DNA of 30,331 bases from JBGSKY01 sp041740995 (GTDB lineage: Bacteria > Planctomycetota > Planctomycetia > Pirellulales > Pirellulaceae), in NCBI GenBank assembly GCA_041740995.1, contig JBGSKY010000260.1, forward strand, positions 1 to 30,331, in the 5' to 3' direction. The stretch's first letter is position 1, and each line of letters begins with the position of its first letter. Positions 1 to 8,443 of the stretch are shown here, piece after piece. The notes under the pieces were generated by a model, which saw only the letters and a list, made by a program, of their open reading frames with translations, was not told the origin of the DNA and ran no database searches. The position numbers and the translations under genes are program-made.

Positions 1-627
1 TTCCGAACCGTCATTTTCTTTGCTGGCAAATTGCATATGTTCAGCGTGGTTTAGAAGTTCCGCCGCAATTTGGTCCGGCATCAAGACATGGTCGACTATG
101 CCCATTGAAATTGCCGCTTGAGGCATCGCCGGCTGCCGCGCAGTCTCAACTGTCTGAGCAATTGTCATACCGCCCGCGTCGCTAATCGCCCTCAGCCCAA
201 CGGCGCCGTCGCTGCCCGAACCGCCCAGGACAATTCCGACTGCGAGTTCCTTTTTCGCCTTCGCAAGCGATTCAAAGAAATGATCAATCGGAGCCGCGTC
301 TCCATCAGCATGCGGTCGAACGACTATCAGTTGTGAGCCGCGGACTTCGATCGCGGAACCAATTTCCGTTGCATAGATTTTTCCGGGGCGAATCGTTTCA
401 GTGCGGTCGGTTTTGAGCCAGTTGATTTCGGTATCGGCAAGTTGCTCGGCCAGTTCGACGACGTTTTTCGACGCTGACCAAGCCATCACGACCGAAATTT
501 GAAGCTCAGCAGTGAGAGTTTGCAATAATTGTCTGGCGGTGGAACATTCTTCAGGTGCGACACCAACGCCGACGACGACAAATTCGCTGGTTGATTCACT
601 TGCGTCCGATTCTTCGACTCGGTCCAT
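1..627 (-). CDS. CheB-type methylesterase domain protein, catalytically degenerate, C-terminus beyond the window
   Basis: The visible 209 residues read through the left edge with no stop, so the gene is partial. Residues about 14-200 match the CheB methylesterase fold: a first strand FVVVGVGVA, a central GKIYATEI segment, GIVLGGSGSDGAVGLRAI and AGGMTIAQ, then MPQAAISMGIVDHVL. CheB normally uses a Ser-His-Asp triad. The Asp in GSGSDG is present, but the Ser position of GASAGG reads GVGVAPEE and the VVQH position reads VVMAW, so Ser and His are both replaced. The domain is therefore probably not an active esterase. It lies at the N-terminus and the chain continues past it, as in CheB-CheR-PAS sensory fusions, but a CheR part cannot be confirmed here. 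The ATG at 627 is the first ATG in frame after a stop near 777; a TTG start slightly upstream is possible. The nearest upstream gene is the HNH nuclease, 162 bases away. Confidence 0.75.
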   Translation of the reverse strand, partial: MDRVEESDASESTSEFVVVGVGVAPEECSTARQLLQTLTAELQISVVMAWSASKNVVELAEQLADTEINWLKTDRTETIRPGKIYATEIGSAIEVRGSQLIVVRPHADGDAAPIDHFFESLAKAKKELAVGIVLGGSGSDGAVGLRAISDAGGMTIAQTVETARQPAMPQAAISMGIVDHVLMPDQIAAELLNHAEHMQFASKENDGSE

Positions 628-789
628 AGGCTGGCGAAAGCTTTCTCTGGCTGGCAATCTCCGCCGAGAGCAAATCGCAGCCCGGCTGAATGAACGCAAA
701 TTTTTACCAGCAAAAGCGCCGACTGTCGATTTGAACGTCAAAAACCAAAAACGTAAGCCAGGAACTGTACTGACCTACGTTCAAGAAGC

Positions 790-1407
790 TCAAGCAACAA
801 TGCTGGACGTTGGAAGAAATGTCTTCCACGATGAATAGCGAGGATCGAGCAGCGATGCAGCGACAGCGGGGTTGGCGTGTGGGCGCATCGGTTTGCTGAG
901 CAGTGCCATGTTCGCTTGGATCGGTGTCCGCCCACCCTTGCGACTGTTGCACGCGGTGCACGAGCAGACGACGTTCTCCCAGGTCGTTTTGCCGCCCTGG
1001 CTCCGCGGTAGCACGTGGTCCAAACTTAATTGGCTCATCGGTTTGCGTTGACCGCAGTATTGACACGCGTGGTTATCGCGAGCAAAAAGATTCTTGCGAT
1101 TGAAACGCACAGTCGACTTGGGAACCTTGTCGTAAAGCGTAAGTCGAACAATCCTCGGAACCAACAGTTCACTGGTCGGCGTTCGCAGATACTCTTCGTC
1201 TGGCTGACGTTCTAGGACCTGCAAGCTGGACAGTTCGCACCACGATTCAAAATCGTAATTGGCGTATAGGTCACTTTCGATAGTGATGACCTCCGCACAT
1301 CCGCGATAGAGCAGCGTCATCGCTCGTCGAACATCGACCACGCGAACTGCCATATAAAATCGGTTCAACACCAACACACTATTATCAAGCGCTGAGCCAC
1401 CTGCCAT
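790..1407 (-). CDS. HNH endonuclease family protein
   Basis: A 205-residue protein. An N-terminal half (1-95) begins with NSVLVLNRFYMAVRVVDVRRA, typical of the HNH proteins common in planctomycetes and cyanobacteria. A C-terminal HNH nuclease follows. Visible nuclease parts are the zinc pair CQYC (Cys115, Cys118), the catalytic motif LDHVLPRSQGG with Asp130 and His131, Asn145 in WENVV, and the second pair CTACN (Cys150, Cys153). All core residues are intact, so it is probably an active metal-dependent nuclease. Its substrate and role are unknown. The start is ATG 1407, with a good ribosome binding site (CTGGAGAA) just upstream. There is no methyltransferase, transposase or toxin partner beside it, so it is best seen as a stand-alone housekeeping-type HNH protein and not a restriction enzyme. 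Confidence 0.85.
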   Translation of the reverse strand: MAGGSALDNSVLVLNRFYMAVRVVDVRRAMTLLYRGCAEVITIESDLYANYDFESWCELSSLQVLERQPDEEYLRTPTSELLVPRIVRLTLYDKVPKSTVRFNRKNLFARDNHACQYCGQRKPMSQLSLDHVLPRSQGGKTTWENVVCSCTACNSRKGGRTPIQANMALLSKPMRPHANPAVAASLLDPRYSSWKTFLPTSSIVA

Positions 1408-1783
1408 ACAAGTTCTCCAGAAGGATTCGCGGATTTTAGTATTCGTTCGTTCCCGGTCTCATTTCGAATAGGGCGGTCGTCGATTTGATCACGGAGATTC
1501 CATAAAAGTCGAACGGTCGCTCAAGTGTAGCAGAAAACGGTTGAGAGCCAAAAAACAATCACGCCTTTTTCCGCTGCACCGGACCACAATCCATTCTATC
1601 GCTTGGTTCAATCCCAAATTGCCTCCCCGCGATCTTCAGGACGTTTCCAGCCAAACTTCACAGCGTCTTCATCCGGAGGTTTCCTCAATCACCAACGCCA
1701 AGCTTTGTTTAGCCCAAACGCCTGGATCGGTTCCGACGTTCGCGCGTAAATCGGCTTACGCTTTGCAGTGCCAACTTGGTAAG
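1408..1783. other. Divergent intergenic region between the HNH gene and the large secreted protein gene
   Basis: This 376-base gap carries the promoters of two divergent genes. The plus-strand reading frame of the next gene stays open back to a TTG at 1541, but the extra 81 residues look unlike a protein N-terminus and would bury a clear signal peptide. I therefore treat 1541-1783 as non-coding leader. No strong hairpin or repeat is visible. Confidence 0.4.
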
Positions 1784-4717
1784 ATGAAAATCATGCAAAA
1801 GCTATCCATTTCAAAGCCAACGCAAGTCGTTTTGCTGGCACTTTTCCTCGCTCTGTTGAATGCAGGCTTCGTAGCAGCCCAAGGCTCAATTGCCAGCTCT
1901 GCGATCGCCGGAAAGCCGTTTGGCGTCGGACATATCAGCGTTCCGATCGGTCCGGGAGACGAAGACAGCTTGCCGCGAATTTTCATCCGCGAGACCAGCG
2001 ATCGCGTTTTTTATCCTGCCATAGTTGCCGGTGAATCGGACCCGCCGCAAGTCGTTCGCCAGCAACCTCCCTCCGGCGGTCGCCGCATTGGTGGCGGAGC
2101 GTTGGTGCAGCGATTGAAGTCGGCAATCGAAACCGCTCGCCAACAATCGCAGCCCTTTTTGTCTGCTGAAATCGACTTTCTATTTACCGGCGACCAACCG
2201 TTAGAAATTTGGATCGAAGGGCTGTCGACGCCGCCACAGCGAGTCGCGCTGGCGCCATCGCCGACAGCCTCTGCCGGAACATCCGATCTGCTGAAACCGA
2301 ATTTGCAGCGGTGGTACAGCACCTATGCCGCGGCTGCAATCAAACAGCTTGCCGCTGGCGATTACGCGCCGGTTTTCCAAACTTTTATGGTCGAAACGAT
2401 GGCTCGACGACTGGAACTGCAACCAATCAGCTTGCGACCAGAGAATTCGAAAAGTCCGAGCTCTCGCGACGCCGACCCTTTGGTCAAACCTCAATCGACG
2501 CTCGAATTGTTGGCCAGCACGGAAGCGATTCGCGATCAAATGTTACAGCAAACGCTGCGCAAACCGGCACGGCAACTGGGACAGAAAAATGTCGCTCTGC
2601 CGCAACCGCCGATTTGGAACCAACAACCGGTCGCTCCCACCCCAGACGACTTGCCGATCGAATCGATTGCGACTGCGGTTCCTGACGATTGTTTCTACTT
2701 GAGATTCGGACGATTCGCGAATTATCTCTGGTTCCGAACGCTGTCGACTGGCAAAGGCGCAGGCCTTGGTCAAATGATGACCATTCGCGGAACTGATAGT
2801 TTCGCCAACGCACGCATTGAAAAAATGCTTGCAACCAAAGCTACGTTGCTGGCCAAGCTTTTCGGCGACGCGATCATTGGCGACATGGCCATCATTGGAA
2901 ACGATCTTTACTTGCAAGATGGTGCGTCGATGGGCGTCTTATTCGAAGCTCGCAATGTCGCCCAGTTGCAATCATCGATCGATTCGGAAAGAAAGCAATT
3001 TGCAAAATCGTCGGCAAGTGAGGGCGTCCAATTGGACACTTTGCAAATCTCCGGTCGGCCCGTCACATTGTTGTCAAATCGCGATCACACAATTCGATCT
3101 TTTCGAGTTGTCGAAGGCAATCGGTTGTTGATCTGTACGTCGCAGAATTTAGTCGAGCGATTTTTGGCGGTCCAAGACGGTGCCAGTTCACTGGCCCAGT
3201 CGGCGGAGTTCCGCTACGGTCGGTTGCTGATGCCGTTGCAGAACGAATACGAGCTGTTCGGTTATTTTCCGTCGAAGATGTTCCAGCGTTTGGTCTCGCC
3301 GCAATACAACATCGAACTGCGACGTCGGTACGCGGCCAAGGCACGCATCGCGGCGGTGGAAATGGCTAGCCTGATGGCGGCTGCTGAAAATGTACCAGTT
3401 ACAGATGTCGATTCGCTGGTCGACGCGGGTTACTTGCCACCTTGGTTCAATGATTCCGGCGATGGCAGCCAGATTGTTCGCGACGGTGAGCGTTGGGTCG
3501 ATTCGCGACGTGGTGGGCTTGGCGGATTTTTGCCTGTGACCGATGTTCCGCTGCTTGACTGTACGGCCGAAGAAGCGGAATTATACGAGCAAGACGCAGC
3601 GTTCTATTCGAATACCTGGAAGAGCACCGAGCCGCTGATGTTTGGACTTCGTAGATTCGAAAGTCCGCTAGGGCCAGCGGTCGAGCGGTTGGCGATCGAA
3701 GCTCACGTGACGAGTTTTCAGGCCGACAAGCTGGGGACACTTGGACGTTATCTCGCACCGCCAGTGGATACCATTATTGCAACGCCTCCAGACGATATGG
3801 TGAGCATCCAGGTCCACACGGCTGGCCAAAACATTTTGGGATCACACTCGCCAGACAACGTGCTCTTTGCCGGACTGAAGGACAGTCTGCCACCGCAACC
3901 GACAAAGGAAAAACGCCTGTTGGAAATTTGGCGAGCGGTCAGTCATACGCCATTTTATTTGGGTGCGTGGCCGTCTCCAGGTTACCTCGATCAACTGCCG
4001 TTGGGCTTAGGCGGTTCGCGGCCGGACCTGAATGGTTATTCGCGAGCATTGCTGGGTATGTGGCGCTGGCAAGGAAGCGGGTTCAGTGTCGTCTCGTTCG
4101 ATCGAAGCCTTCTCGACCAAGCGGTAGCCTATGTGCAGCCAGTCATCGCACCCGATCCAGCTCAGGTGCGCCTTTTGGTTAGAGATTTGGAGCGGTCACA
4201 GCTTGCCGGTTGGGTCAACACGTTTTGGTATCGCCGCAGCTTTGCCGCCTCGCGTGGCAACCTACGCTTGCTCGACGCGATGCAGCAGCAATTTCATCTT
4301 TCTCCCGAAGCAGCTTTGGCGTCGTCGCAATACTTGCTCGATACGCGTTTGGTCTGTCCGCTGGGTGGGCAGTACAAGCCGGAAATCACCGCCGACACTC
4401 CTTCATCGCGATGGGCTAATTCTGCTTTGACGGCTGGCGATGTGATGCGTGTCGATCTGGAATCATTGTACGCGCCGCCCGACTACCAAGCCGATTGGAT
4501 TGGTTGGATGCGCGGGCTGCAAGCGCACGTGACTCAGACCTCCGAAGGCTTGACGTTGATCGCAACGGCGGATGTCCAACGGCAAGAGGACAATTTGCCG
4601 GCAAGTGAACCGATGGCCCTTCCGCCGCTAAATTTCGATCTCTTCAATTTGCCATCGATGCTTTTCGGAGGCAGCAAACCCGAAACGGTGCCCGAGAAAG
4701 AACAACGCAGCTTTTAG
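1784..4717 (+). CDS. Large secreted protein of unknown function
   Basis: I do not recognise a named family. Starting at ATG 1784 gives 977 residues with a clean signal peptide: basic start (MKIMQKLSISK), hydrophobic core VVLLALFLALLNAGF and a likely cut after VAA before Gln33. The body has no transmembrane segments and few cysteines, which suggests an exported soluble or cell-wall protein. It looks like two or three mixed alpha/beta modules joined by linkers. One module begins near DDCFYLRFGRFANYLWF and includes strings such as GDMAIIGNDLYL and EGNRLLICTSQNLVERFLAV. This resembles the general style of DUF3352-type proteins (weak similarity, from memory). ATG 1793 is an equally possible start. 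The gene stands alone between a divergent nuclease gene and the convergent deoC. A repeat hairpin just after the stop may end its transcript. Confidence 0.7.
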   Translation: MKIMQKLSISKPTQVVLLALFLALLNAGFVAAQGSIASSAIAGKPFGVGHISVPIGPGDEDSLPRIFIRETSDRVFYPAIVAGESDPPQVVRQQPPSGGRRIGGGALVQRLKSAIETARQQSQPFLSAEIDFLFTGDQPLEIWIEGLSTPPQRVALAPSPTASAGTSDLLKPNLQRWYSTYAAAAIKQLAAGDYAPVFQTFMVETMARRLELQPISLRPENSKSPSSRDADPLVKPQSTLELLASTEAIRDQMLQQTLRKPARQLGQKNVALPQPPIWNQQPVAPTPDDLPIESIATAVPDDCFYLRFGRFANYLWFRTLSTGKGAGLGQMMTIRGTDSFANARIEKMLATKATLLAKLFGDAIIGDMAIIGNDLYLQDGASMGVLFEARNVAQLQSSIDSERKQFAKSSASEGVQLDTLQISGRPVTLLSNRDHTIRSFRVVEGNRLLICTSQNLVERFLAVQDGASSLAQSAEFRYGRLLMPLQNEYELFGYFPSKMFQRLVSPQYNIELRRRYAAKARIAAVEMASLMAAAENVPVTDVDSLVDAGYLPPWFNDSGDGSQIVRDGERWVDSRRGGLGGFLPVTDVPLLDCTAEEAELYEQDAAFYSNTWKSTEPLMFGLRRFESPLGPAVERLAIEAHVTSFQADKLGTLGRYLAPPVDTIIATPPDDMVSIQVHTAGQNILGSHSPDNVLFAGLKDSLPPQPTKEKRLLEIWRAVSHTPFYLGAWPSPGYLDQLPLGLGGSRPDLNGYSRALLGMWRWQGSGFSVVSFDRSLLDQAVAYVQPVIAPDPAQVRLLVRDLERSQLAGWVNTFWYRRSFAASRGNLRLLDAMQQQFHLSPEAALASSQYLLDTRLVCPLGGQYKPEITADTPSSRWANSALTAGDVMRVDLESLYAPPDYQADWIGWMRGLQAHVTQTSEGLTLIATADVQRQEDNLPASEPMALPPLNFDLFNLPSMLFGGSKPETVPEKEQRSF

Positions 4718-4745
4718 AACTGGCCGAAATTGGTCGGTAAGCCGT

Positions 4746-4770
4746 AGCGGAAGGGCGCGAGCCCTCCGGT
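4746..4770 (+). repeat. Hairpin repeat family A, copy 1 (possible terminator)
   Basis: The unit begins AGCGG and ends CCGGT, with an inner stem AGGGC/GCCCT closed by the loop GCGA. It is followed by TTCTTTTTT, so it could act as an intrinsic terminator for the upstream plus-strand gene. Copy 2 lies inverted 45 bases further on. Confidence 0.75.
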
Positions 4771-4815
4771 TCTTTTTTACGACTTTTGCAGTGAACTCGA
4801 AATAGAGGCAAAAGT

Positions 4816-4839
4816 ACCGGAGGGCTTGCCCCTTCCGCT
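4816..4839 (-). repeat. Hairpin repeat family A, copy 2
   Basis: Read on the minus strand, this matches copy 1 at 23 of 25 positions or better, with one base lost in the inner stem, so the loop region reads GGGGCAAGCCC. With copy 1 it forms a long inverted repeat between two convergent genes, which could stop transcription from both sides. It ends 14 bases before the deoC stop codon. Confidence 0.7.
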
Positions 4840-4853
4840 GTTGTCAGGCGGTC

Positions 4854-5576
4854 TTAGTAGCTTGTTGAGCCGACGGCTTGCATGTCGATTGCCGCAAGAC
4901 CAGCTTGCTCGCGGGCCGGGTTGAGCATTTCGGCGGTTCGCGAAGCACCGACGCGGGTTACGCCCATTTCCATGACCTTGATCAACGTTTCATAGTCGCG
5001 AACGCCACCAGCCGCTTTGACTTGGACCGGCTTGCGAACATTCTCCAGCATCAGTTGCAAATCGGGAATTGTCGCTCCGGACGTTCCATATCCAGTGCTG
5101 GTTTTAACCCAATCCGCGTTTTGGTCGCAACAAATTTTGCAGAGCCGGATTTTGTGTTCATCTTGCAGATAGCAATTTTCGAAGATCACTTTCACTTTAC
5201 GCTTGGCTGCGTGAGCCAGTTTGACGATCGCACCGATTTCATTTTCGACTAACCCATAATTGCCGCTCAGGACAGCGGAAATGTTGACCACCATGTCCAG
5301 TTCCATACAGCCTTCTTCGATCAGTTGTTCGGCTTCGAAAAGTTTTGTCTTGGTCAGGTTGCAACCGTGCGGAAATCCGACAGTGCTGCTTGGCAAAACG
5401 TCGGTCCCCTTCAGCCGCTCGACGCAATGCTTGTGGTAGTAGGGTGTGATGCAAATGCTGGCCACGTCGAACGCAATCGCCAAATCGATACCGGCGTCGA
5501 TTTGCTTTTGCGTCATAGTTGGGATCAGCAAGGAGTGGTCAATCAGCTTCGAGACTTGGAGATATTCGTACGACAT
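4854..5576 (-). CDS. deoC: Deoxyribose-phosphate aldolase
   Basis: This class I aldolase splits 2-deoxyribose 5-phosphate into glyceraldehyde 3-phosphate and acetaldehyde in deoxynucleoside breakdown, in the cytoplasm. The 240-residue protein has the family landmarks: LIDHSLL near the start, TVGFPHG at 65-71, ELDMVVN with Asp95, KVIFENCYL, the Schiff-base lysine Lys158 in WVKTSTGYG, and KAAGGVRDY with Lys187. All catalytic residues are present and the length is normal. The frame is open further upstream to 5708, but I chose ATG 5576. It gives the family N-terminus and has a GGAAGA ribosome binding site 6 bases upstream. It lies downstream of csrA on the same strand with a gap of about 200 bases, so co-transcription is uncertain. 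No other nucleoside catabolism gene is nearby. Confidence 0.95.
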   Translation of the reverse strand: MSYEYLQVSKLIDHSLLIPTMTQKQIDAGIDLAIAFDVASICITPYYHKHCVERLKGTDVLPSSTVGFPHGCNLTKTKLFEAEQLIEEGCMELDMVVNISAVLSGNYGLVENEIGAIVKLAHAAKRKVKVIFENCYLQDEHKIRLCKICCDQNADWVKTSTGYGTSGATIPDLQLMLENVRKPVQVKAAGGVRDYETLIKVMEMGVTRVGASRTAEMLNPAREQAGLAAIDMQAVGSTSY

Positions 5577-5778
5577 GTGGGTCTTCCGGATGGGGTAATG
5601 TTTCGTGCAAGCCCGCAATTGTAAGGCTGTCGCCACGATTTGAAAACCGGAATCTTCATCAGAGAGCGTCAGGCCTAACTTTCTTGCAAGCCCACTTCCA
5701 GATGCCAAACTTGGCCGCCTTGCAGACCTACCGTCCGTGCCGCCCGGCGAGCGTTCATCCCGCTGGAGCGTAAGTGCG

Positions 5779-5994
5779 TTAAGCGGCTTTGCGAAACCGT
5801 GCGATGTCCGACTTGTCGTTCGCCGCTGGCATCGGCAGCGTCGGATGGATGTCTAATTCCGCTCGCAGGACCTTCATATGCGCAGGAGCATTCACGCCGA
5901 TGCGTACCTTTTCGCCGGTTACTTTAACGATCGTCAAGACGATGTCGTTGCCCAATTGAATCTCTTCTGTCTGGCGGCTTGATACGATATGCAT
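5779..5994 (-). CDS. csrA: Carbon storage regulator CsrA
   Basis: CsrA is a small dimeric RNA-binding protein that represses or stabilises mRNAs by binding GGA motifs in hairpin loops. The 71-residue product aligns along its length: MHIVSSRQTEEIQLGNDIVL (strands 1-2), VTGEKVRIGVNAPAHMKVLR (strands 3-4 with the conserved RIGVNAP), and AELD. The RNA-binding Arg of strand 5 is kept in VLRAEL. The start MHIVSSR differs from the usual MLVLSRK, and the tail after AELDIHP is about 15 residues longer than in many homologues. I chose ATG 5994 because longer forms add non-family residues. A TATAAT-like box lies at 6019-6014 on this strand, but a good -35 is not visible. The small gene at 6036-6374 is 41 bases upstream, so the two are probably one operon. 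Confidence 0.9.
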   Translation of the reverse strand: MHIVSSRQTEEIQLGNDIVLTIVKVTGEKVRIGVNAPAHMKVLRAELDIHPTLPMPAANDKSDIARFRKAA

Positions 5995-6035
5995 GGTTGG
6001 AAATCCGTTTCCGATTATAAAATTGAGTGTGTTGT

Positions 6036-6374
6036 TTAAGACGATTGTAAAATTGTGGCTGCCGCAAAAGACGAGTCGACGGAATTGATTAAGTCGGAAC
6101 AACCGTCAACAATAGACTGCGCCGCATAGTCGCCCGTTCGAGAACCTTGAAAGTCATAAGTCAAAATCCGATCGCTTTGTGTGTCGTGGACCGCGACGAG
6201 GCGAACACTGCGAGGGCCGTGAAGGCAGTAGAGTGTTCCGCAAAGATTGCCTTGGCGGTTAATCAATTGCTGCGTCATCGGAAACGCGCCCGGCATTAGA
6301 TCGTTCTCCATGCACAGTTGATTTTCAACCCAAGTCCGAATCTGCAGGTCGCGACTGACTTCCACTTGCACCAT
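6036..6374 (-). CDS. Small unknown protein upstream of csrA
   Basis: A 112-residue protein I cannot assign to a family. It starts MVQVEVSRDLQIRTWVENQL and contains GNLCGTLYCLHGPRSVRLVAVHDTQSDRILTYDFQGSR, which looks like a compact beta-sheet fold in which a small conserved cysteine pair is possible. It has no signal peptide or membrane segment, so it is likely cytoplasmic. ATG 6374 is preceded by AAGGAG, a strong ribosome binding site, at about 10 bases. A TTG two codons upstream (6380) is the alternative start. Its tight placement ahead of csrA (41 bases) suggests joint transcription and perhaps a related regulatory role, but this is inferred from position only. Confidence 0.7.
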   Translation of the reverse strand: MVQVEVSRDLQIRTWVENQLCMENDLMPGAFPMTQQLINRQGNLCGTLYCLHGPRSVRLVAVHDTQSDRILTYDFQGSRTGDYAAQSIVDGCSDLINSVDSSFAAATILQSS

Positions 6375-6807
6375 CGTCAAATGACTCCTTCAAGCTGCGA
6401 AAATCCCAATCACAAGTGCGAATGGGCGATCTATGTGCCTTACGATATCGACCGCTGCTAATGCTTCCCAAAGTGAGTCAGCGATTGTTCCGCTTGGTCT
6501 AACCAATCCGGTCGTTCCGATTAGCAAGCAGAACTATTTCGGCCAAAAATTGAGATTCCGCGACTTCGCTATAATGCAGGCAAGCGGAAGCGGCATTTGG
6601 TCTTGAACAATGCCGCAATGACTGGATGCTAGAAGGCTTCCTTCGCTAGCGGAACGGTGTAAGCCGTCCGGTTCTTCATGCGGGAACGTTGAACCGGTCG
6701 GCATGCGCCCAACCGCTTAAAAGTAATTTCACGTTGCAAATTAAACCGCGCGGTTGATTCTCAAACGGGACAGCCATTACATTTCCTACAAAAGTTCCGA
6801 GCCATCA
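6375..6807. other. Divergent intergenic region with one family A repeat
   Basis: This 433-base gap lies between the csrA operon (minus) and the GNAT-nitrilase gene (plus). It should hold both promoters, but I cannot place them with confidence. Its only clear structure is the family A hairpin at 6648-6672 and an overlapping inverted repeat, CCGGTTC at 6668-6674 with GAACCGG at 6691-6697. Confidence 0.5.
6648..6672 (+). repeat. Hairpin repeat family A, copy 3
   Basis: AGCGG, then stem ACGGT/GCCGT (one G-T wobble) with loop GTAA, then CCGGT and TTCTTC. Compared with copy 1, the second stem pair is C-G in place of G-C, a paired change that keeps the hairpin. Confidence 0.75.
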
Positions 6808-8400
6808 ATGACCATCAAGACCGAGTCGATCGAAGTTCGAGTTGCCAATCGCGACGATATCGAAACGCTCGCCGAGCTGAATCGAATTGTCTATCCATCG
6901 ACGGCCGAAGAGCACACATTATGGGGTGCTTCGCATCTCGGCAGCCATCAACGGGCTTTTCCTCAAGGTCAACTAGTTGCGATTGTCGACGACAAAATCG
7001 TCGGCGCTGCCGCGTCGTTGATCTGTTCGTTTGGTTCCGATCCATTGCGTTTGCACACCTGGGCTGGAGCGACCGACAGCGGCTATTTTACCAATCATGA
7101 TTCGCGTGGTGATACGCTTTACGCGGCCGATATTTATGTCCATCCAGATTATCGAAATCGCGGCGTCGGTTCAGCGCTTTGCGAAGCGCGTCGGCAACTC
7201 TGCCAGCGATTGAACCTGCGTCGGATCTTGGCCGGTGGCCGGTTGCATGACTATCACAAGCACGCCGACAAACTTTCGGCGATGGAGTATGCCCAGCGCG
7301 TTGTTACCGGTGCGCTGACCGATTCGGTGCTCAGCTTTCATCTCGGCCAAGCGTTCGCGTTGCGAGGTGTCATGCCCAACTTTTTGCGTGACCCGTTATC
7401 GAAGAATTTTGCCAGCCAACTTGAATGGCTGAACCCCGACTATCGACCAGCAAAAACCGGCCCGCGAAAAGTCCGTGTTGGTTGTGTTCAGTATCAAATG
7501 CGGAAGATCGATTCGTTCGAAGACTTTGCCCGCCAGGTGACTTACTTCCTCGACGTGGCTCACGAATACAAATCCGACTTTGTGCTCTTTCCAGAACTGT
7601 TTACCGTCCAACTGCTTTCGCAGATCGCCGTCATTACGCCACAGGAAGGCATGAAGCGGTTGGCGGCACTGACCGACCAATTCATCGAGCTCATGAAGGG
7701 GCTGGCGATGAAACATGGAATCACAATCATCGGCGGTAGTCATCCGGTCATGGTCAAAGAGCGACTTGAAAACGTATGCATGGTTTTCTTGCCCGATGGT
7801 TCAATCGTCAATCAACCAAAGCTGCACGTGACGCCGCACGAACGCCGTTGGTGGGGGCTCAGCGGTGGCAGCACTTTGGCGATTATCGATTCACCGGTCG
7901 CGAGAATTGGCGTCGCGATTTGTTACGACGTTGAGTTTCCCGAACTGGCGCGCGAGCTGGCTGATCAAGGCATGGAAATCCTCTTTGTTCCGTTTTGTAC
8001 TGACAACCGTCAAGGCTATTTGCGAGTCCGGTATTGCGCCCATGCCCGCGCGATCGAGAATCAAATTTACGTTTGTATGACCGGCAACGTCGGCAATCTT
8101 CCAGACGTTGCGTCGATGGATATCCAGTACGGACAAGCGGCTGTCATCACGCCATCAGATTTTCCGTTCGCTCGTGACGGGGTGGCTGCCGAAGCCGATT
8201 CGAATGAGGAAACGTTGCTGATTTGTGATCTCGACCTTGACGATCTGACCGATGCTCGCAGCAGTGGGACTGTGACGCCGCGAATCGATCGTCGCCCTGA
8301 CCTCTTTCCCTTTACCAGCCGATTGCAGCCGAGTATCGTGACCAATGACGATGCGACCAACCAGCCGTTGGGCGACCAGAAAATTGTCAGTGGGCAATAG
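6808..8400 (+). CDS. GNAT acetyltransferase fused to a nitrilase-family carbon-nitrogen hydrolase
   Basis: A 530-residue fusion. Residues about 8-190 form a GNAT domain. Motif A reads ADIYVHPDYRNRGVGSALCE (107-126), with the RNRGVG acetyl-CoA pyrophosphate loop. Residues about 220-505 form a nitrilase-superfamily hydrolase with the full triad: Glu263 in FPELFT, Lys338 in PKLHVT and Cys372 in GVAICYDVEFPE. The same two-domain arrangement is known in many bacteria, annotated as bifunctional GNAT/carbon-nitrogen hydrolase, with substrate usually unknown. It probably acts in the cytoplasm on a small amide and an amine. I chose ATG 6808 because the frame's upstream TTG at 6754 adds residues foreign to GNAT domains. 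There is no clear ribosome binding site, as is common here. tssG follows after 43 bases on the same strand. Confidence 0.9.
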   Translation: MTIKTESIEVRVANRDDIETLAELNRIVYPSTAEEHTLWGASHLGSHQRAFPQGQLVAIVDDKIVGAAASLICSFGSDPLRLHTWAGATDSGYFTNHDSRGDTLYAADIYVHPDYRNRGVGSALCEARRQLCQRLNLRRILAGGRLHDYHKHADKLSAMEYAQRVVTGALTDSVLSFHLGQAFALRGVMPNFLRDPLSKNFASQLEWLNPDYRPAKTGPRKVRVGCVQYQMRKIDSFEDFARQVTYFLDVAHEYKSDFVLFPELFTVQLLSQIAVITPQEGMKRLAALTDQFIELMKGLAMKHGITIIGGSHPVMVKERLENVCMVFLPDGSIVNQPKLHVTPHERRWWGLSGGSTLAIIDSPVARIGVAICYDVEFPELARELADQGMEILFVPFCTDNRQGYLRVRYCAHARAIENQIYVCMTGNVGNLPDVASMDIQYGQAAVITPSDFPFARDGVAAEADSNEETLLICDLDLDDLTDARSSGTVTPRIDRRPDLFPFTSRLQPSIVTNDDATNQPLGDQKIVSGQ

Positions 8401-8443
8401 TTATAACCGTTTCGCTCCAAAGAGAAATTGAACCGACCGTTCG

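Noticed and set aside
790..1407. HNH protein as part of a restriction or defence island
   Set aside because: No methyltransferase, helicase, toxin or mobile gene is beside it, and HNH proteins of this type are common single genes.
1541..1783. Upstream extension of the large secreted protein from TTG 1541
   Set aside because: It would place 81 unlikely residues before a well-formed signal peptide.
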